Assembly (NCBI RefSeq): GCF_016864575.1
Contig: NZ_CP044125.1
Location: 496,001-560,000, forward strand
DNA length: 64,000 nt
Origin: Rhizobium sp. BG4
GTDB taxonomy: Bacteria > Pseudomonadota > Alphaproteobacteria > Rhizobiales > Rhizobiaceae
Reading direction: 5' to 3'
The position numbers were made by a program, and so were the translations under genes. The notes beneath the pieces were generated by a model. That model was not told where the DNA came from. It was given only the letters and a program-made list of their open reading frames with translations, and did not search any database. Shown one piece after another: positions 25,886-36,087 of this stretch (positions are counted from its first letter, which is position 1; the number at the start of each line of letters is the position of its first letter).

Positions 25886-26659
25886 GTGATTGCAGCCCTC
25901 AAGACCTATATTTCCGGCTGGAGAATCAGCTTTCCGCCGACCGCTGCCGATATTTTCGTCGGGCTCTTCTGCCTGTGGTGGCTGCTGCTCGTCATCTTCT
26001 ACGCCTTTCCCGGCATCGATCTGGCGACCTCCCGCTACTTTTTCACGCCCGCGACCTGCGACGCCACCGCGCTTGCCGGCGATGTCTGCGGCTCCTTCAC
26101 GCTGGCCGGCAACTGGTTCCTCAAAAATCTCCGCGTTATCTTCTTCCGGCTACCCTACGTGGTGGCGATCGTTCAGCTCGGCTTCCTGATCGCCTGCTAC
26201 ACGCAGCATGGAGCGACGTTCAACGCGGTCCGGGCACGTAATCTTAAGGTCGCGCTCGGCTCGCTGCTGATCGGCCCAGGCCTGATCGTCAATCTGATCC
26301 TAAAGGAACATTGGGGCCGCCCTCGCCCGGTTTCCGTCACCGAATTTGGCGGCATGATGGACTTCGTCCAGGCCGGATCCTTCGCGGGCAAATGCGTCAG
26401 CAACTGTTCGTTCATCTCAGGCGAAGCGGCAAGTGCCGGCTGGCTTCTCTGTCTGCTGGTATTCATTCCGCAGCCGGCGAGAACCGGGCTTTTCCTGCCA
26501 GTTGTCGCAGTGTCGCTGCTGACGCCCATGATGCGGCTCGCTTTCGGCGGCCATTTCCTTTCCGACATCATCCTCGGCTGGCTGCTCGCGGTCGTCGTCT
26601 TTGCCGGTCTCTACGCGTTCACAGATTCGTCACACCGCCCAAAAAATTCTGAAATTTGA
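25886..26659 (+). CDS. PAP2-family membrane phosphatase
   Basis: A 257-residue protein with about six transmembrane helices. The three PAP2 motifs are K140-x6-R147-P148 (KEHWGRPRP), S178-G179-E180 (FISGEA, where the classical motif has SGH) and R217-x5-H223-x3-D227 ([11 protein letters not shown]). The last His is the nucleophile. Substrates of such enzymes include lipid phosphates, undecaprenyl pyrophosphate or lipid A phosphate (LpxE-like); the Glu for His change in motif 2 occurs in part of the family, so activity is likely but the substrate is open. The start is GTG 25886. It is divergent from pepA. Confidence 0.82.
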   Translation: MIAALKTYISGWRISFPPTAADIFVGLFCLWWLLLVIFYAFPGIDLATSRYFFTPATCDATALAGDVCGSFTLAGNWFLKNLRVIFFRLPYVVAIVQLGFLIACYTQHGATFNAVRARNLKVALGSLLIGPGLIVNLILKEHWGRPRPVSVTEFGGMMDFVQAGSFAGKCVSNCSFISGEAASAGWLLCLLVFIPQPARTGLFLPVVAVSLLTPMMRLAFGGHFLSDIILGWLLAVVVFAGLYAFTDSSHRPKNSEI

Positions 26660-26756
26660 ATGAATTTTTGAGCCGGACCGGTCGCAAAAGCGAAACAAAC
26701 ATCGTAGATGGAATCCGCTGCGGGGCGTTTGCCCGGCGGATCGTTCAAGGGCAGGC

Positions 26757-27932
26757 ATGAAACTTCTCGAGATCTACATATTGCGGCGCGTCGGCCAGAT
26801 GTTTTTCGTAGCGCTGCTGCCAGTGCTTGCGATCATCTGGACGACTCAGGTGCTGCAGCGCGTCAATCTCGTGACCGACAGCGGGCAATCCGTCGGATCG
26901 TTCGCGATGCTGGCAACGCTGATCCTGCCGTCGATCATTCCGATCGTCCTGCCCTTCGCTCTCGTCATCGGCATCACCCAGACGCTGACGACGATGAACA
27001 ACGATTCCGAGCTGACCGTCATCGACGCTGCCGGGGCCAAGCGCAGCATCCTGGTGCGCCCGATCCTGTTGCTTGCGGCCGTCATCAGCGTTTTCTCTTT
27101 CTTCGTCGACAACGTCGTCGAACCGAAGGCTAAGACCGGCGTCCGCCAGATGGTAGCTGAGACCTACGCCGACCTGCTCTCGACCGTCATTGAGGAGAAA
27201 AACTTCCGCAAGATCGACGACGGCCTGTTTGTGCAAATTTCCGAACGTCTCGCGGGCCGCGTCCTGCGTGGGCTCTTCGTCGTCGACGAGCGCGATCCGG
27301 CCTTCGACATGATCTATTATGCGCGCGAAGGCGCCGTCGACCAGAGCGGCACGTCGCTGCTCATGAAGGATGGCGAAGTCCAGAGAAAGACCCGCGACGG
27401 CAACGTCTCGATCATCCGCTTCGATTCCTATTCGTTCGACCTGTCGGACCTGACGGAAAACCGTGGCGAGGCGACGCTGCGCGCCAGCGACCGCGATCTG
27501 TCGTTCCTTTTGAACCCCGACCCGACAGATAAGGATTACATTGCGAAACCAGGCAGTTATACCGCCGAGCTGCATCGGCGCCTGACGGACTGGACGCTGC
27601 CTTTCGTCTTTGCTCTGATTTCACTGGTGATTGCCGGCGACGCACGCTCGCATCGCGAAGCGCGCCTCCACCCGATGATCTCGGCGCTCGGGATCGCCTT
27701 TGCTCTTCGCTGGGCATCTTTCTACGCTGCAAACGAGATCGATACGCGCCCAGCCTACACGGTGATCCTTTACGGCATCCCTGTTGTCGCTTCGCTGATT
27801 GCGATCGTCCTTCTCAATTTCCATCGGCGACTCGTTCCGACGGCCATCAGCAATCGCCTTTCGGCGATTTCGCGTCTTTTGAGCGGCTATCTAGGCCCGC
27901 GTAAGAACGGAAAATCGGGAGGTGCCGCATGA
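26757..27932 (+). CDS. lptF: LPS export ABC transporter permease LptF
   Basis: A 391-residue inner-membrane protein with three N-terminal helices, a periplasmic beta-jellyroll domain (about residues 120-270) and three C-terminal helices (family YjgP/YjgQ). The opening LLEIYILRRVGQMFFVALL and TMNNDSELTVIDAAG (coupling helix region) are characteristic. With LptG and the LptB ATPase it extracts lipopolysaccharide from the inner membrane and passes it to LptC. The stop overlaps the lptG start (ATGA), and lptD follows, so lptF-lptG-lptD form one operon. Confidence 0.95.
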   Translation: MKLLEIYILRRVGQMFFVALLPVLAIIWTTQVLQRVNLVTDSGQSVGSFAMLATLILPSIIPIVLPFALVIGITQTLTTMNNDSELTVIDAAGAKRSILVRPILLLAAVISVFSFFVDNVVEPKAKTGVRQMVAETYADLLSTVIEEKNFRKIDDGLFVQISERLAGRVLRGLFVVDERDPAFDMIYYAREGAVDQSGTSLLMKDGEVQRKTRDGNVSIIRFDSYSFDLSDLTENRGEATLRASDRDLSFLLNPDPTDKDYIAKPGSYTAELHRRLTDWTLPFVFALISLVIAGDARSHREARLHPMISALGIAFALRWASFYAANEIDTRPAYTVILYGIPVVASLIAIVLLNFHRRLVPTAISNRLSAISRLLSGYLGPRKNGKSGGAA

Positions 27933-29017
27933 TTTTCGGCACGCTTGGGCGTTATTTCTTCCGCCGCTACATGGTGACGACCGTCTGGTTCTTCCTGGGA
28001 ATCATCAGCATCGTCTTCCTGATCGACTTCAGCGAGACCGCGACCCGAATGTCCGGCCTTCCCGGCTACACGGTTGCGAGTGGCCTGTTGATGACGGCGG
28101 TTCGTCTGCCGCTGCTTTTGCAGCAGACTATTCCATTCATCGCCCTCTTCGTCGGCATGACCGTGCTGATCGGGCTCAACCGGAAATACGAACTGGTCGT
28201 CACTCGCGCGGCAGGCATTTCCGTCTGGCAGTTCATGACGCCCTTCGTTGTCGGCGCCTTGCTGCTTGGCGTCTTGACGGTCACGGTCATCAACCCGATT
28301 GCCGCTTGGGGCCAGCGCCAGGCCGCGCTCGTCGAGACCGATTGGCGCGGGCAGGACAAGCTTGCCAACAAGGCATCGCAGATCCCGTGGATTCGTCAGA
28401 TCAGCGGCCAGGACGACGTTATCATCGGCGCGCAGACGATCCTCGAGAACGGCACGCTGCTGACCGACGCGGTGCTTATCCACTTCGATTCGGATGGCCG
28501 GGTGATCCTGCGCCAGGATGCGAAGTCGGCAAAGTTGGAAGATGGTTACTGGCTTCTTAAGGATGTGACGGAGCGCCGCCCCGGCGAAATCGTCCAGCGT
28601 AAGCCAACGGTACAACTGCGTACCAATTTGAAGCAAGATTTCGTCAGGGAGCGCCTGACTCCACCTGAAACCATTGCTTTTTTTGATCTTTCTAATCGAA
28701 TTGAAATTGCGAAATCCTTCGGTGTTCCGACCAAGGCGCTGGAGACGCAATTCCACTCACTGCTGTCGCAGCCGCTGCTTCTCGTAGCGATGACTCTCAT
28801 TGCTGCAACAGTGTCCCTGAAATTTAGCCGGTTCAACCAATCGAGGTCCGTGATTCTGGGTGGCATCATCTCAGGCTTCGTGCTTTATGTGCTGACCGTG
28901 CTTGTAAAAGCATTTGGAAGCAGCGGAGTTGTGCCGCCTTTCGTGGCGGCCTGGATTCCGGTAGTCGTCGCGCTGGCACTCGGCGCAACGATTCTGCTTC
29001 ATCAGGAGGATGGCTAG
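27929..29017 (+). CDS. lptG: LPS export ABC transporter permease LptG
   Basis: A 362-residue partner of LptF with the same layout: helices at the N-terminus (TLGRYFFRRYMVTTVWFFLG), periplasmic jellyroll (about 120-260), and three helices at the C-terminus. IGLNRKYELVVTRAAGIS is the cytoplasmic coupling segment that contacts LptB. Start ATG 27929 overlaps the lptF stop; the TAG stop shares its last G with the GTG start of lptD. This tight packing implies matched synthesis of the transport bridge. Confidence 0.95.
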   Translation: MIFGTLGRYFFRRYMVTTVWFFLGIISIVFLIDFSETATRMSGLPGYTVASGLLMTAVRLPLLLQQTIPFIALFVGMTVLIGLNRKYELVVTRAAGISVWQFMTPFVVGALLLGVLTVTVINPIAAWGQRQAALVETDWRGQDKLANKASQIPWIRQISGQDDVIIGAQTILENGTLLTDAVLIHFDSDGRVILRQDAKSAKLEDGYWLLKDVTERRPGEIVQRKPTVQLRTNLKQDFVRERLTPPETIAFFDLSNRIEIAKSFGVPTKALETQFHSLLSQPLLLVAMTLIAATVSLKFSRFNQSRSVILGGIISGFVLYVLTVLVKAFGSSGVVPPFVAAWIPVVVALALGATILLHQEDG

Positions 29018-31380
29018 TGGCGGCAGGCGACCGCAAGACTTTTAGTAAACAGTTGGTTGCCCTGCTCGCAGGCGCGACTCTGCTCAGCTATTCCGGCAGC
29101 ATTCCAGAAGTCTTTGCACAGGAAAATCCAGCTATCCAGAAGCTGCAGCCGAAGGTCCAAGAGGGCCAGAAGCTGGTGCTTTCGGCAAACGAACTGGTCT
29201 ATAACAAGGACCAGCAGATCGTTTCCGTCACGGGTGGCGTTCAGATCAATTACGCCGGCTACAAGCTGGTGGCGCAGCGCGTCGAATACAATCAGAAGAC
29301 CGGCCGGATGATGGCGCTCGGCAACATCGAGATGATCAGTCCCGATGGCAACCGGATGTATTCCGACAAGCTTGACGTCACTGACGATTTTGCCAATGGC
29401 TTCATCAACGCTCTCCGTATCGAGACAGCGGACAATACGCGCATCGTCGCCGAAAGCGGTGAGCGCGTCGGCGGCACGCAGATGATCCTGAACAGGGGCG
29501 TCTATACGGCCTGCTTGCCCTGCGCTGAAAACCCTGAAAAGCCGCCATTTTGGCAGGTCAAGGCTGAACGCGTCATCCAGAACGGCGAGAAGCATACCAT
29601 TCGCCTGGAGAAGGCTCGCTTCGAGCTGCTCGGCACTCCGATCGCTTACATTCCGTGGATCGAAGTCCCAGATAACACCGTGAAGCGCAAGTCGGGTTTC
29701 CTGTTCCCGACGATGAGCACGTCGCAGAATCTCGGATTCGGGCTCTCCATTCCGTATTACTACGTGTTCTCGCCGAGCATGGACGCAACGGTGACGGGTA
29801 CCGGTTATACCGAGCAGGGCTTCCTGCTTGATGGCGAGTTCCGTCAGCGTTTCGAGAACGGCACACATACGCTTCGGATGGCGGGTATCAACCAGCTCAA
29901 TCCGGAGAACTTTACGAGCGATACGAGCGATCAGCGCGAAAACCGCGGCATGATCGCCTCGCAGGCCGAGTTCAAGATCAATCCGCGCTGGACCTTCGGC
30001 TGGGACGTCATGTATCAGTCCGACAACAACTTCTCGCGGACTTACAATCTTAAAGACTACAACCAGACAACGCATACCAACCAGATTTACCTGACGGGCC
30101 TCGGCAAGCGGAATTACTTCGATCTGCGCTCATTCTATTTCGACGTCCAGGATGCGGATCCGACGAGCGAAGCCGAAAAGCAGCAGGCGATCGTCTATCC
30201 GACGATGGACTATCACTATGTCGCGCCGCAGCCGCTGGCAGGTGGTGAACTGTCGCTCGACGTCAATCTGACGAATATCTCGCGGACGCATGACAGCTTC
30301 TTCGACAACCCGCTTGGCGACGACAGGTTCTCGCTCAAGGGGCAAACTGCGCGCCTCAGCGGCGAGTTGGAATGGAAGCGGACCTTTGTGACGCCAGCAG
30401 GCGTCCTGATCACGCCGCTGCTTGCTGCGCGCGGCGATGCGTTCTCGCTCAATGTCGACGACCCGAACTCGATCAGCGGCACCTCCGTCTACAATGGCGA
30501 CTTCGACAACGGCGATGCGGCGACCCGCGGCATGCTGACTGCCGGTCTCGAAGTCCGTTATCCGTTCCTGATCACGACCTCCAACAGCTCGCATGTGATC
30601 GAACCGATCGCGCAGGTTTATGCGCGCCCGGACGAGCCGCTTGCAGGCGCCCTGCCGAACGAAGATGCGCAGAGCTTTGTCTTCGATGCGACCAACCTGT
30701 TCGATCGTGACAAGTTCTCGGGTTATGACCGTATCGAGGGTGGCACGCGCGCCAATATCGGCTTCCAGTACACGGGCACATTCGACAGCGGCTACAAGCT
30801 GCACGGTATCTTCGGCCAGTCCTTCCAGCTCGCCGGTGACAACTCGTTCGCCAGCCCCGATCTGGTCAATGCAGGCGCCGAATCCGGCCTCGAAACATCG
30901 CGCTCCGACTATGTCGGTCTTGGCGGCATCGAGACGCCTCAGGGTCTGGCTCTCGCAGCATCCTACCGTCTCGACGAGAAGGACTTGTCGTTCCGCCGTG
31001 GTGATTTCACTGCAGGCTTCCAGAACGACACGTTCCAGAGCCAGTTGATCTATACCCATATCACCAAGCAGCCGGACTACGGCCTCCTGGAGGATGCGGA
31101 CGAATTGCAGACGAAGGCGTCGGTCAAGTTCAAGGATTACTGGTCCATCTTCGGCGGCATCGCCTGGGATCTGAACAACGACGTCATCGCCCGCAAGAGC
31201 ATCGGCCTCTCCTACGAAGATGAGTGCACGATCTTCACGATCGCCTATACCGACAAGCGCGACCTGAGCGACGAGTCCGCAAGCGACTGGACGATCGGCG
31301 CCAAGTTGACGTTCCGCACGCTGGGCGACATCAACGTCGGCAACTTCGACGATCCGGACAAGAAGATCTACAACAACTAA
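29017..31380 (+). CDS. lptD: LPS-assembly protein LptD (OstA/Imp), outer-membrane translocon
   Basis: A 787-residue outer-membrane protein. After a signal region ending near FAQE, an OstA/LptA-like periplasmic domain (about residues 45-160: LVLSANELVYNKDQQIVSV) precedes a large beta-barrel (LptD C domain) to the C-terminus. It places lipopolysaccharide in the outer leaflet together with LptE. Two cysteines at about 167 and 170 (ACLPCAE) and one near the C-terminus (EDECTIF) could form the disulfides that activate LptD. The start is GTG overlapping the lptG stop. Confidence 0.94.
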   Translation: MAAGDRKTFSKQLVALLAGATLLSYSGSIPEVFAQENPAIQKLQPKVQEGQKLVLSANELVYNKDQQIVSVTGGVQINYAGYKLVAQRVEYNQKTGRMMALGNIEMISPDGNRMYSDKLDVTDDFANGFINALRIETADNTRIVAESGERVGGTQMILNRGVYTACLPCAENPEKPPFWQVKAERVIQNGEKHTIRLEKARFELLGTPIAYIPWIEVPDNTVKRKSGFLFPTMSTSQNLGFGLSIPYYYVFSPSMDATVTGTGYTEQGFLLDGEFRQRFENGTHTLRMAGINQLNPENFTSDTSDQRENRGMIASQAEFKINPRWTFGWDVMYQSDNNFSRTYNLKDYNQTTHTNQIYLTGLGKRNYFDLRSFYFDVQDADPTSEAEKQQAIVYPTMDYHYVAPQPLAGGELSLDVNLTNISRTHDSFFDNPLGDDRFSLKGQTARLSGELEWKRTFVTPAGVLITPLLAARGDAFSLNVDDPNSISGTSVYNGDFDNGDAATRGMLTAGLEVRYPFLITTSNSSHVIEPIAQVYARPDEPLAGALPNEDAQSFVFDATNLFDRDKFSGYDRIEGGTRANIGFQYTGTFDSGYKLHGIFGQSFQLAGDNSFASPDLVNAGAESGLETSRSDYVGLGGIETPQGLALAASYRLDEKDLSFRRGDFTAGFQNDTFQSQLIYTHITKQPDYGLLEDADELQTKASVKFKDYWSIFGGIAWDLNNDVIARKSIGLSYEDECTIFTIAYTDKRDLSDESASDWTIGAKLTFRTLGDINVGNFDDPDKKIYNN

Positions 31381-31392
31381 GCGTACAGAGCG

Positions 31393-31425
31393 GCGGCGAA
31401 AGAAAGAGAGCCTTTCTTTCGCCGC
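31393..31425 (+). terminator. Strong hairpin after lptD
   Basis: Perfect 14-bp stem GCGGCGAAAGAAAG (31393-31406), loop AGAGC, complement 31412-31425, followed by AAGACTTTTGC. The T run is short and offset, so it may be a terminator, an attenuator or a 3' stabiliser separating the lpt genes from surA-pdxA-rsmA. Confidence 0.75.
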
Positions 31426-31562
31426 AAGACTTTTGCAGGACATTGCCGTCAGCAATTATCTGAGGCATAGGAAAGCATCATTTCGTTGGAAATGACGTCC
31501 TGTAGTCTCGATGGAAGGAAATAGGCGCGCATAGACTGTGTCGTCTAGGGAAGGGTCGATAG

Positions 31563-32501
31563 ATGATTGGCGCCAGAAGAACGGTTACGGCAATCCTTGC
31601 AGGCGCTGCGATGTGCATCGCGGCTGCCGCGTTTCAGCCGGCCTTTGCCGCAAGCGAAGTCAAGGCCGTTGTCAACGGCACGGCGATCACCTCCGGTGAC
31701 GTTGCCAAGCGTGTGGCCTTCCTGAAGCTGCAGCATCAGAAGGCAGATGCGAAGAGCGCCCAGGAATCGCTGGTCGACGAAGCGCTGAAGCGCCAGGAAG
31801 TCGCCCGCGTGCGCATGTCGGTCTCCAAGGACGACGTCGACGCCTCCTTCGCCCGTTTTGCGCAGGGTAACAAGCTGACCGTTGCGCAGCTGACCGACAT
31901 TCTGACCCGCGCTGGCGTCGGTGCCGACCATTTCAAGCAGTTCATCGCGGTGCAGATGAGCTGGCCGCGCGTCGTCAATGCGCGCTTCGGCTCCGCCGGC
32001 CGCATGTCGAGCAGCGATCTCGTCTCGCGCATGATGGAAAACAACAAGCAGAAGCCCGAGACCACCGAGTATATGCTGCAGCAGGTGATCTTCGTGGTGC
32101 CGCAGTCGAAGAAGGGCATCACCGCCAAGCGCAAGAGCGAAGCGGAAGCATCCCGCTCGAAGTATCCAGGCTGTGATCAGGCGAAGGTCTTTGCCGCGAC
32201 CATGCGTGACGTTTCCATCCGTGATCTCGGCCGCATGCTGGCCCCGCAGCTGCCGGCAGACTGGAAGCCGCTGGTCGAGCAGGCCAAGGGCAACACGACG
32301 GCAACCCGCGTGACTGACAAGGGCGTCGAGTATCTGGCGATCTGCAGCCAGCGTCAGGTTTCCGACGACACGGCCGCCGAGATGGTGTTCCGCCAGGAAG
32401 ACCTCGACAAGGCGAAGGCCAACAAGGAAGCGCCGACCGACGAGAATTCCAAGAAGTACCTCGACGAACTGCGCTCCAAGGCGCAGATCATCTATCGCTG
32501 A
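31563..32501 (+). CDS. surA: SurA-type periplasmic chaperone / peptidyl-prolyl isomerase
   Basis: A 312-residue protein with a Sec signal peptide (cut near AFA-AS, residue 30). Residues 31-140 match the SurA N-terminal chaperone domain ([27 protein letters not shown]). The remainder is shorter than E. coli SurA (428) and I see at most one weak parvulin-like domain, so isomerase activity is uncertain. SurA escorts outer-membrane proteins such as LptD to the BAM complex, and its place after lptD and before pdxA-rsmA is the conserved order. Confidence 0.88.
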   Translation: MIGARRTVTAILAGAAMCIAAAAFQPAFAASEVKAVVNGTAITSGDVAKRVAFLKLQHQKADAKSAQESLVDEALKRQEVARVRMSVSKDDVDASFARFAQGNKLTVAQLTDILTRAGVGADHFKQFIAVQMSWPRVVNARFGSAGRMSSSDLVSRMMENNKQKPETTEYMLQQVIFVVPQSKKGITAKRKSEAEASRSKYPGCDQAKVFAATMRDVSIRDLGRMLAPQLPADWKPLVEQAKGNTTATRVTDKGVEYLAICSQRQVSDDTAAEMVFRQEDLDKAKANKEAPTDENSKKYLDELRSKAQIIYR

Positions 32502-32506
32502 TCGCC

Positions 32507-33532
32507 ATGGCAGTCCCCTTCTCGCGGCCACTGGCGCTGACGCAGGGTGACCCGGCAGGGGTCGGCCCGGATATCACGCTGACGGCGTGGCTGCGCCGCC
32601 GCGAGCTCGGTCTTGCGCCGTTCTTCTTCATCGGCGATCCCGACGTGCTGGCCGTGCGTGCCCGTCAGCTCGATGTTACCGTGCCGATCCGCCACGCGGA
32701 TGCCGGCACTGCTGGCGAAATCTTTGCCGAAGCTCTGCCGGTCCTGCCGATAGCGGCCGGCGTTGAAGTCGCTGCCGGTGAACCGCATGTGGCGACGGCC
32801 GCCGGAACGATCGCCGCGATCGAGACCGCGGTCGCGCTGACCCACAAGGGCGAAGCGCTTGCGGTCGTGACGAACCCGATCGCGAAGTCAGTGCTTTACG
32901 AGGCGGGCTTCAAATTCCCTGGACATACCGAGTTTCTTGCCGATCTCGCAGCACGCGCGACGGGTAAGGCCATGACGCCGGTCATGATGCTTGCCGGACC
33001 GAAACTGCGCGCCATTCCCGTCACCATCCATATCCCGATCAAGGACGTGCCGCAGGCGCTGACCGGCGCGCTGATCGTCGAGACCTGCCGCATTGCCAAT
33101 GCCGACCTGATCGAGCGCTTTGGGATCGCCCAACCGCGCCTTGCGGTGGCCGGTCTCAATCCGCATGCGGGCGAAAGCGGCACGATGGGCCGCGAGGACG
33201 AGGACATCATCCATCCGGCCGTGCAGCAGTTGCGCGCCGAGGGCATCGATGCCATCGGCCCCCTGCCCGCCGATACGATGTTCCATGACGAGGCCCGCGC
33301 CCGCTACGACGTCGCCGTCTGCATGTATCATGACCAGGCGCTGATCCCGGCCAAGGCACTCGGCTTCGACGATTCCGTCAATGTCACGCTTGGCCTGCCC
33401 TTCGTGCGCACCTCCCCCGATCATGGCACCGCCTTCGGCATTGCCGGCAAGGGCATTGCCCGCGAGCACAGCCTCGTCGCCGCACTGAAGCTCGGCGCCC
33501 AGCTGGGCCGCAACGCCGAGAGCCGCCGCTGA
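32507..33532 (+). CDS. pdxA: 4-hydroxythreonine-4-phosphate dehydrogenase
   Basis: A 341-residue enzyme of pyridoxal phosphate synthesis (DXP-dependent route) that oxidises 4-phosphohydroxy-L-threonine with NAD(P). [16 protein letters not shown] at the N-terminus, [10 protein letters not shown] (metal-binding His), LNPHAGE and [16 protein letters not shown] are family signatures. It starts 5 nt after surA and its TGA shares a base with the rsmA ATG (TGATG). The surA-pdxA-rsmA order is conserved from E. coli to rhizobia. Confidence 0.96.
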   Translation: MAVPFSRPLALTQGDPAGVGPDITLTAWLRRRELGLAPFFFIGDPDVLAVRARQLDVTVPIRHADAGTAGEIFAEALPVLPIAAGVEVAAGEPHVATAAGTIAAIETAVALTHKGEALAVVTNPIAKSVLYEAGFKFPGHTEFLADLAARATGKAMTPVMMLAGPKLRAIPVTIHIPIKDVPQALTGALIVETCRIANADLIERFGIAQPRLAVAGLNPHAGESGTMGREDEDIIHPAVQQLRAEGIDAIGPLPADTMFHDEARARYDVAVCMYHDQALIPAKALGFDDSVNVTLGLPFVRTSPDHGTAFGIAGKGIAREHSLVAALKLGAQLGRNAESRR

Positions 33533-34359
33533 TGGCTGCACTCGATGGCCTGCCGGCGCTGCGCGACGTCATCCAGCGTCACGGGCTCGACGCCCGCAAG
33601 GCGCTCGGACAGAACTTCCTCCTGGACCTCAACCTGACGCAGAAGGTTGCCCGCACTGCCGGCAGTCTCGAGAATGCGACCGTGTTCGAGGTTGGCCCAG
33701 GTCCCGGCGGCCTGACGCGTGCAATCCTGGCGCTCGGCGCCAAGAAGGTGATTGCCGTCGAGCGCGATCCGCGCTGCCTGCCGGCGCTTGCCGAGATTGC
33801 CGATCACTATCCGGGCCGTCTCGAGGTCATCGAAGGTGACGCGCTGAAGACCGATTTCGAGGCTATGGCGCCTGCGGGTCCGGTCAAGATCATCGCCAAC
33901 CTGCCCTATAATGTCGGCACGCAGCTTCTGGTGAACTGGCTGCTGCCGAAGCAGTGGCCGCCCTTCTGGGAGTCGCTGACGCTGATGTTCCAGAAGGAAG
34001 TCGGCGAGCGGATCGTCGCCGAACAGGACGACGATCACTACGGCCGCCTCGGCGTGCTCGCGGGCTGGCGCACTCAAGCGCATATGGCCTTCGACATTTC
34101 CCCGCAGGCCTTCACGCCGCCGCCGAAGGTGACGTCGACGGTTGTGCACCTGACGCCGCGTGAAAACCCGATCCCCTGCTCCGTGGCCAACCTGGAGCGG
34201 GTCACGCATGCCGCCTTCGGCCAGCGCCGCAAGATGCTGCGCCAGAGCCTGAAGCCGATCGGCGGCGAGGCGCTGCTGCAGAAGGCGGGTATCGATCCGC
34301 AGCGGCGGGCCGAGACGCTTTCGGTGGATGAGTTTTGTTTGCTGGCGAATAGCCTCTAG
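33532..34359 (+). CDS. rsmA: 16S rRNA (adenine(1518/1519)-N6)-dimethyltransferase
   Basis: A 275-residue KsgA-type enzyme that dimethylates two adjacent adenines near the 3' end of 16S r[16 protein letters not shown], the SAM-binding [24 protein letters not shown] and the catalytic NLPYN are all present in order, and the C-terminal helical domain follows. The start overlaps the pdxA stop. It is the last gene of its operon and converges on gmk. Confidence 0.96.
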   Translation: MAALDGLPALRDVIQRHGLDARKALGQNFLLDLNLTQKVARTAGSLENATVFEVGPGPGGLTRAILALGAKKVIAVERDPRCLPALAEIADHYPGRLEVIEGDALKTDFEAMAPAGPVKIIANLPYNVGTQLLVNWLLPKQWPPFWESLTLMFQKEVGERIVAEQDDDHYGRLGVLAGWRTQAHMAFDISPQAFTPPPKVTSTVVHLTPRENPIPCSVANLERVTHAAFGQRRKMLRQSLKPIGGEALLQKAGIDPQRRAETLSVDEFCLLANSL

Positions 34360-34439
34360 GGAACTTGTTCGGACATTGGGCGCGGGGCGACCAAGTCCTT
34401 AGGCGCGCGCGACTTTTCTTTTCAGGCTAATGAGTCATT

Positions 34440-34459
34440 CGCCGCGCGGACGCGCGGCG
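34440..34459. terminator. GC-rich hairpin between rsmA and gmk
   Basis: CGCCGCGCG (34440-34448), loop GA, CGCGCGGCG (34451-34459): perfect 9-bp stem in a convergent gap. No T tract follows on either strand, so it may aid Rho-dependent ending rather than being a full intrinsic terminator. Confidence 0.4.
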
Positions 34460-34519
34460 GCTGGGTTCTTGTGAAGAGCACAGGAACCAGGGAAGTTCGC
34501 GGAGCCCCCGGCCCGCCCC

Positions 34520-35182
34520 TCAGAGAACCGGCGTTTCTTCCAGCAGCTTGGTGACGAAGTCGAAGACGCCGTGGCCGCGGTCTCGGCGGAGACGCTCGGC
34601 CTTGACGATCGACTGAACGGAGTCGAAGGCTTTCTCGAGATCGTCGTTGACGATGACATAGTCGTATTCGCGCCAGTGGCCGATTTCGGCGCGGGAATTG
34701 GCCAGCCGCTGGGCGATGACTTCTTCGGAGTCTTCGGCGCGACGGTGCAGGCGCGATTGCAGCTCGGTCATGGTCGGGGGCAGCACGAAGATCGAGACGA
34801 CGTCAGCCGACATCTTCTCCTGCAGCTGCTGGGCGCCCTGCCAGTCGATGTCGAACAGCATGTCGCGTCCTTCGCTCATCGCCTGTTCGACGGGAGCGCG
34901 CGGCGTTCCGTAGAAATTGCCGTGAACCTCGGCCCACTCAAGAAGCGAATCGGAATCGCGCAGCACCTCGAATTCACGGATGCTGACGAAGCGATAGTGG
35001 ATGCCCTCGACCTCGCTCGGGCGGCGCTGGCGCGTTGTGACACTGACCGACAGACCGATCTGGCTATCCTGCGCCAGAAGCGTGCGGGCAATCGTCGATT
35101 TTCCGGCGCCCGACGGCGATGAGATGACAAGCATCAGGCCGCGGCGCGCGATCTGAATGGGCGACGTTTTCGTCGGTTGCAT
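34520..35182 (-). CDS. gmk: Guanylate kinase
   Basis: A 220-residue enzyme converting GMP to GDP. The P-loop is [10 protein letters not shown] (residues 21-30), followed by [17 protein letters not shown] (GMP-binding), [15 protein letters not shown]-type sequence and [10 protein letters not shown]. All family landmarks are present. It lies 3 nt downstream of yicC on the minus strand, the usual yicC-gmk pair, and probably belongs to the mltG-yicC-gmk transcript. Confidence 0.96.
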   Translation of the reverse strand: MQPTKTSPIQIARRGLMLVISSPSGAGKSTIARTLLAQDSQIGLSVSVTTRQRRPSEVEGIHYRFVSIREFEVLRDSDSLLEWAEVHGNFYGTPRAPVEQAMSEGRDMLFDIDWQGAQQLQEKMSADVVSIFVLPPTMTELQSRLHRRAEDSEEVIAQRLANSRAEIGHWREYDYVIVNDDLEKAFDSVQSIVKAERLRRDRGHGVFDFVTKLLEETPVL

Positions 35183-35185
35183 GGA

Positions 35186-36073
35186 TCACTCCAGATTCTG
35201 GACCTGTTCGCGGAACTGGTCGATGACGACTTTCAGTTCAATGCCGGCGGCGGTCACGGCCGAGGCATTCGATTTCGAACAGATGGTATTCGATTCCCGG
35301 TTAAATTCCTGTGCAAGGAAATCCAGCTTGCGGCCGACAGGGCCGCCTTTTGCCAGCAATTCGCGGGCAGCGGCGACATGCGCCTTCAGCCGGTCGATTT
35401 CCTCGCGAAGATCAGCCTTGGTGGCAAGCAGCGCCGCCTCAGCATGAAGGCGATCGCGATCGAGCGCTGCGGTGCCATCGAGCAGCATCGCCACCTGCGT
35501 CTTCAGGCGCTCGGCGATCTCCTGCGGCGAACGCGAAGGGTCGCGCTCGATGGTCTGCGTCAGCCTTTCGATGGTCGAGACATGGTCGAGGAGTACGCGC
35601 GACAGAGCCGCCCCCTCCTGCTCGCGCATCAGCTTCAGATCGGCAAGCGCGCCGACGAGGCCGCTGACGACATCGGCATCACGGGCAGCGAGTGCGTCTT
35701 CGCTGTCTTCGCTCTCGCGGAACTCCACGAGGCCGCGGATCGACAACAGCGTGTCGAGCTTCAGCGGCTCCGGATCGATGATGCCTGCCAGCTGGTCGCG
35801 CAGGGCAAGAACGGTCGCCAGCGCATCCTGATTGAGAACTGTTTCGAAGCGGTTCTCGCCGGCAGAAACCGAGAGGTTCGCCTGCATGTTGCCGCGGCTG
35901 AAGGTTTCGCCCGCCATGCGGCGCACGTCCACCTCCATCCGCTCCAGGCCGGGCGGCAGGCGCAGGCGCAGGTCGAGACCCTTGCCGTTGACCGAGCGCA
36001 GTTCCCATGCCCAACGCCAACGGCCGCTCGTTCCCTCACGCCGTGCAAAACCGGTCATGGACTGCAAAGCCAT
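35186..36073 (-). CDS. YicC family endoribonuclease/regulatory protein
   Basis: A 295-residue protein starting ALQSMTGFARREG and continuing ELRSVNGKGLDLRLRLPPGLE, the defining YicC_N signature; the C-terminal DUF1732 domain (EEIDRLKAHVAAARELL, FLAQEFNRESNTICSKS) is complete. E. coli YicC has been reported as a ribonuclease that affects small-RNA turnover. ATG 36073 is chosen because the family begins there; the open frame continues upstream without homology. It is 14 bp downstream of mltG. Confidence 0.93.
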   Translation of the reverse strand: MALQSMTGFARREGTSGRWRWAWELRSVNGKGLDLRLRLPPGLERMEVDVRRMAGETFSRGNMQANLSVSAGENRFETVLNQDALATVLALRDQLAGIIDPEPLKLDTLLSIRGLVEFRESEDSEDALAARDADVVSGLVGALADLKLMREQEGAALSRVLLDHVSTIERLTQTIERDPSRSPQEIAERLKTQVAMLLDGTAALDRDRLHAEAALLATKADLREEIDRLKAHVAAARELLAKGGPVGRKLDFLAQEFNRESNTICSKSNASAVTAAGIELKVVIDQFREQVQNLE

Positions 36074-36087
36074 GCGAGCCTCCGAAA

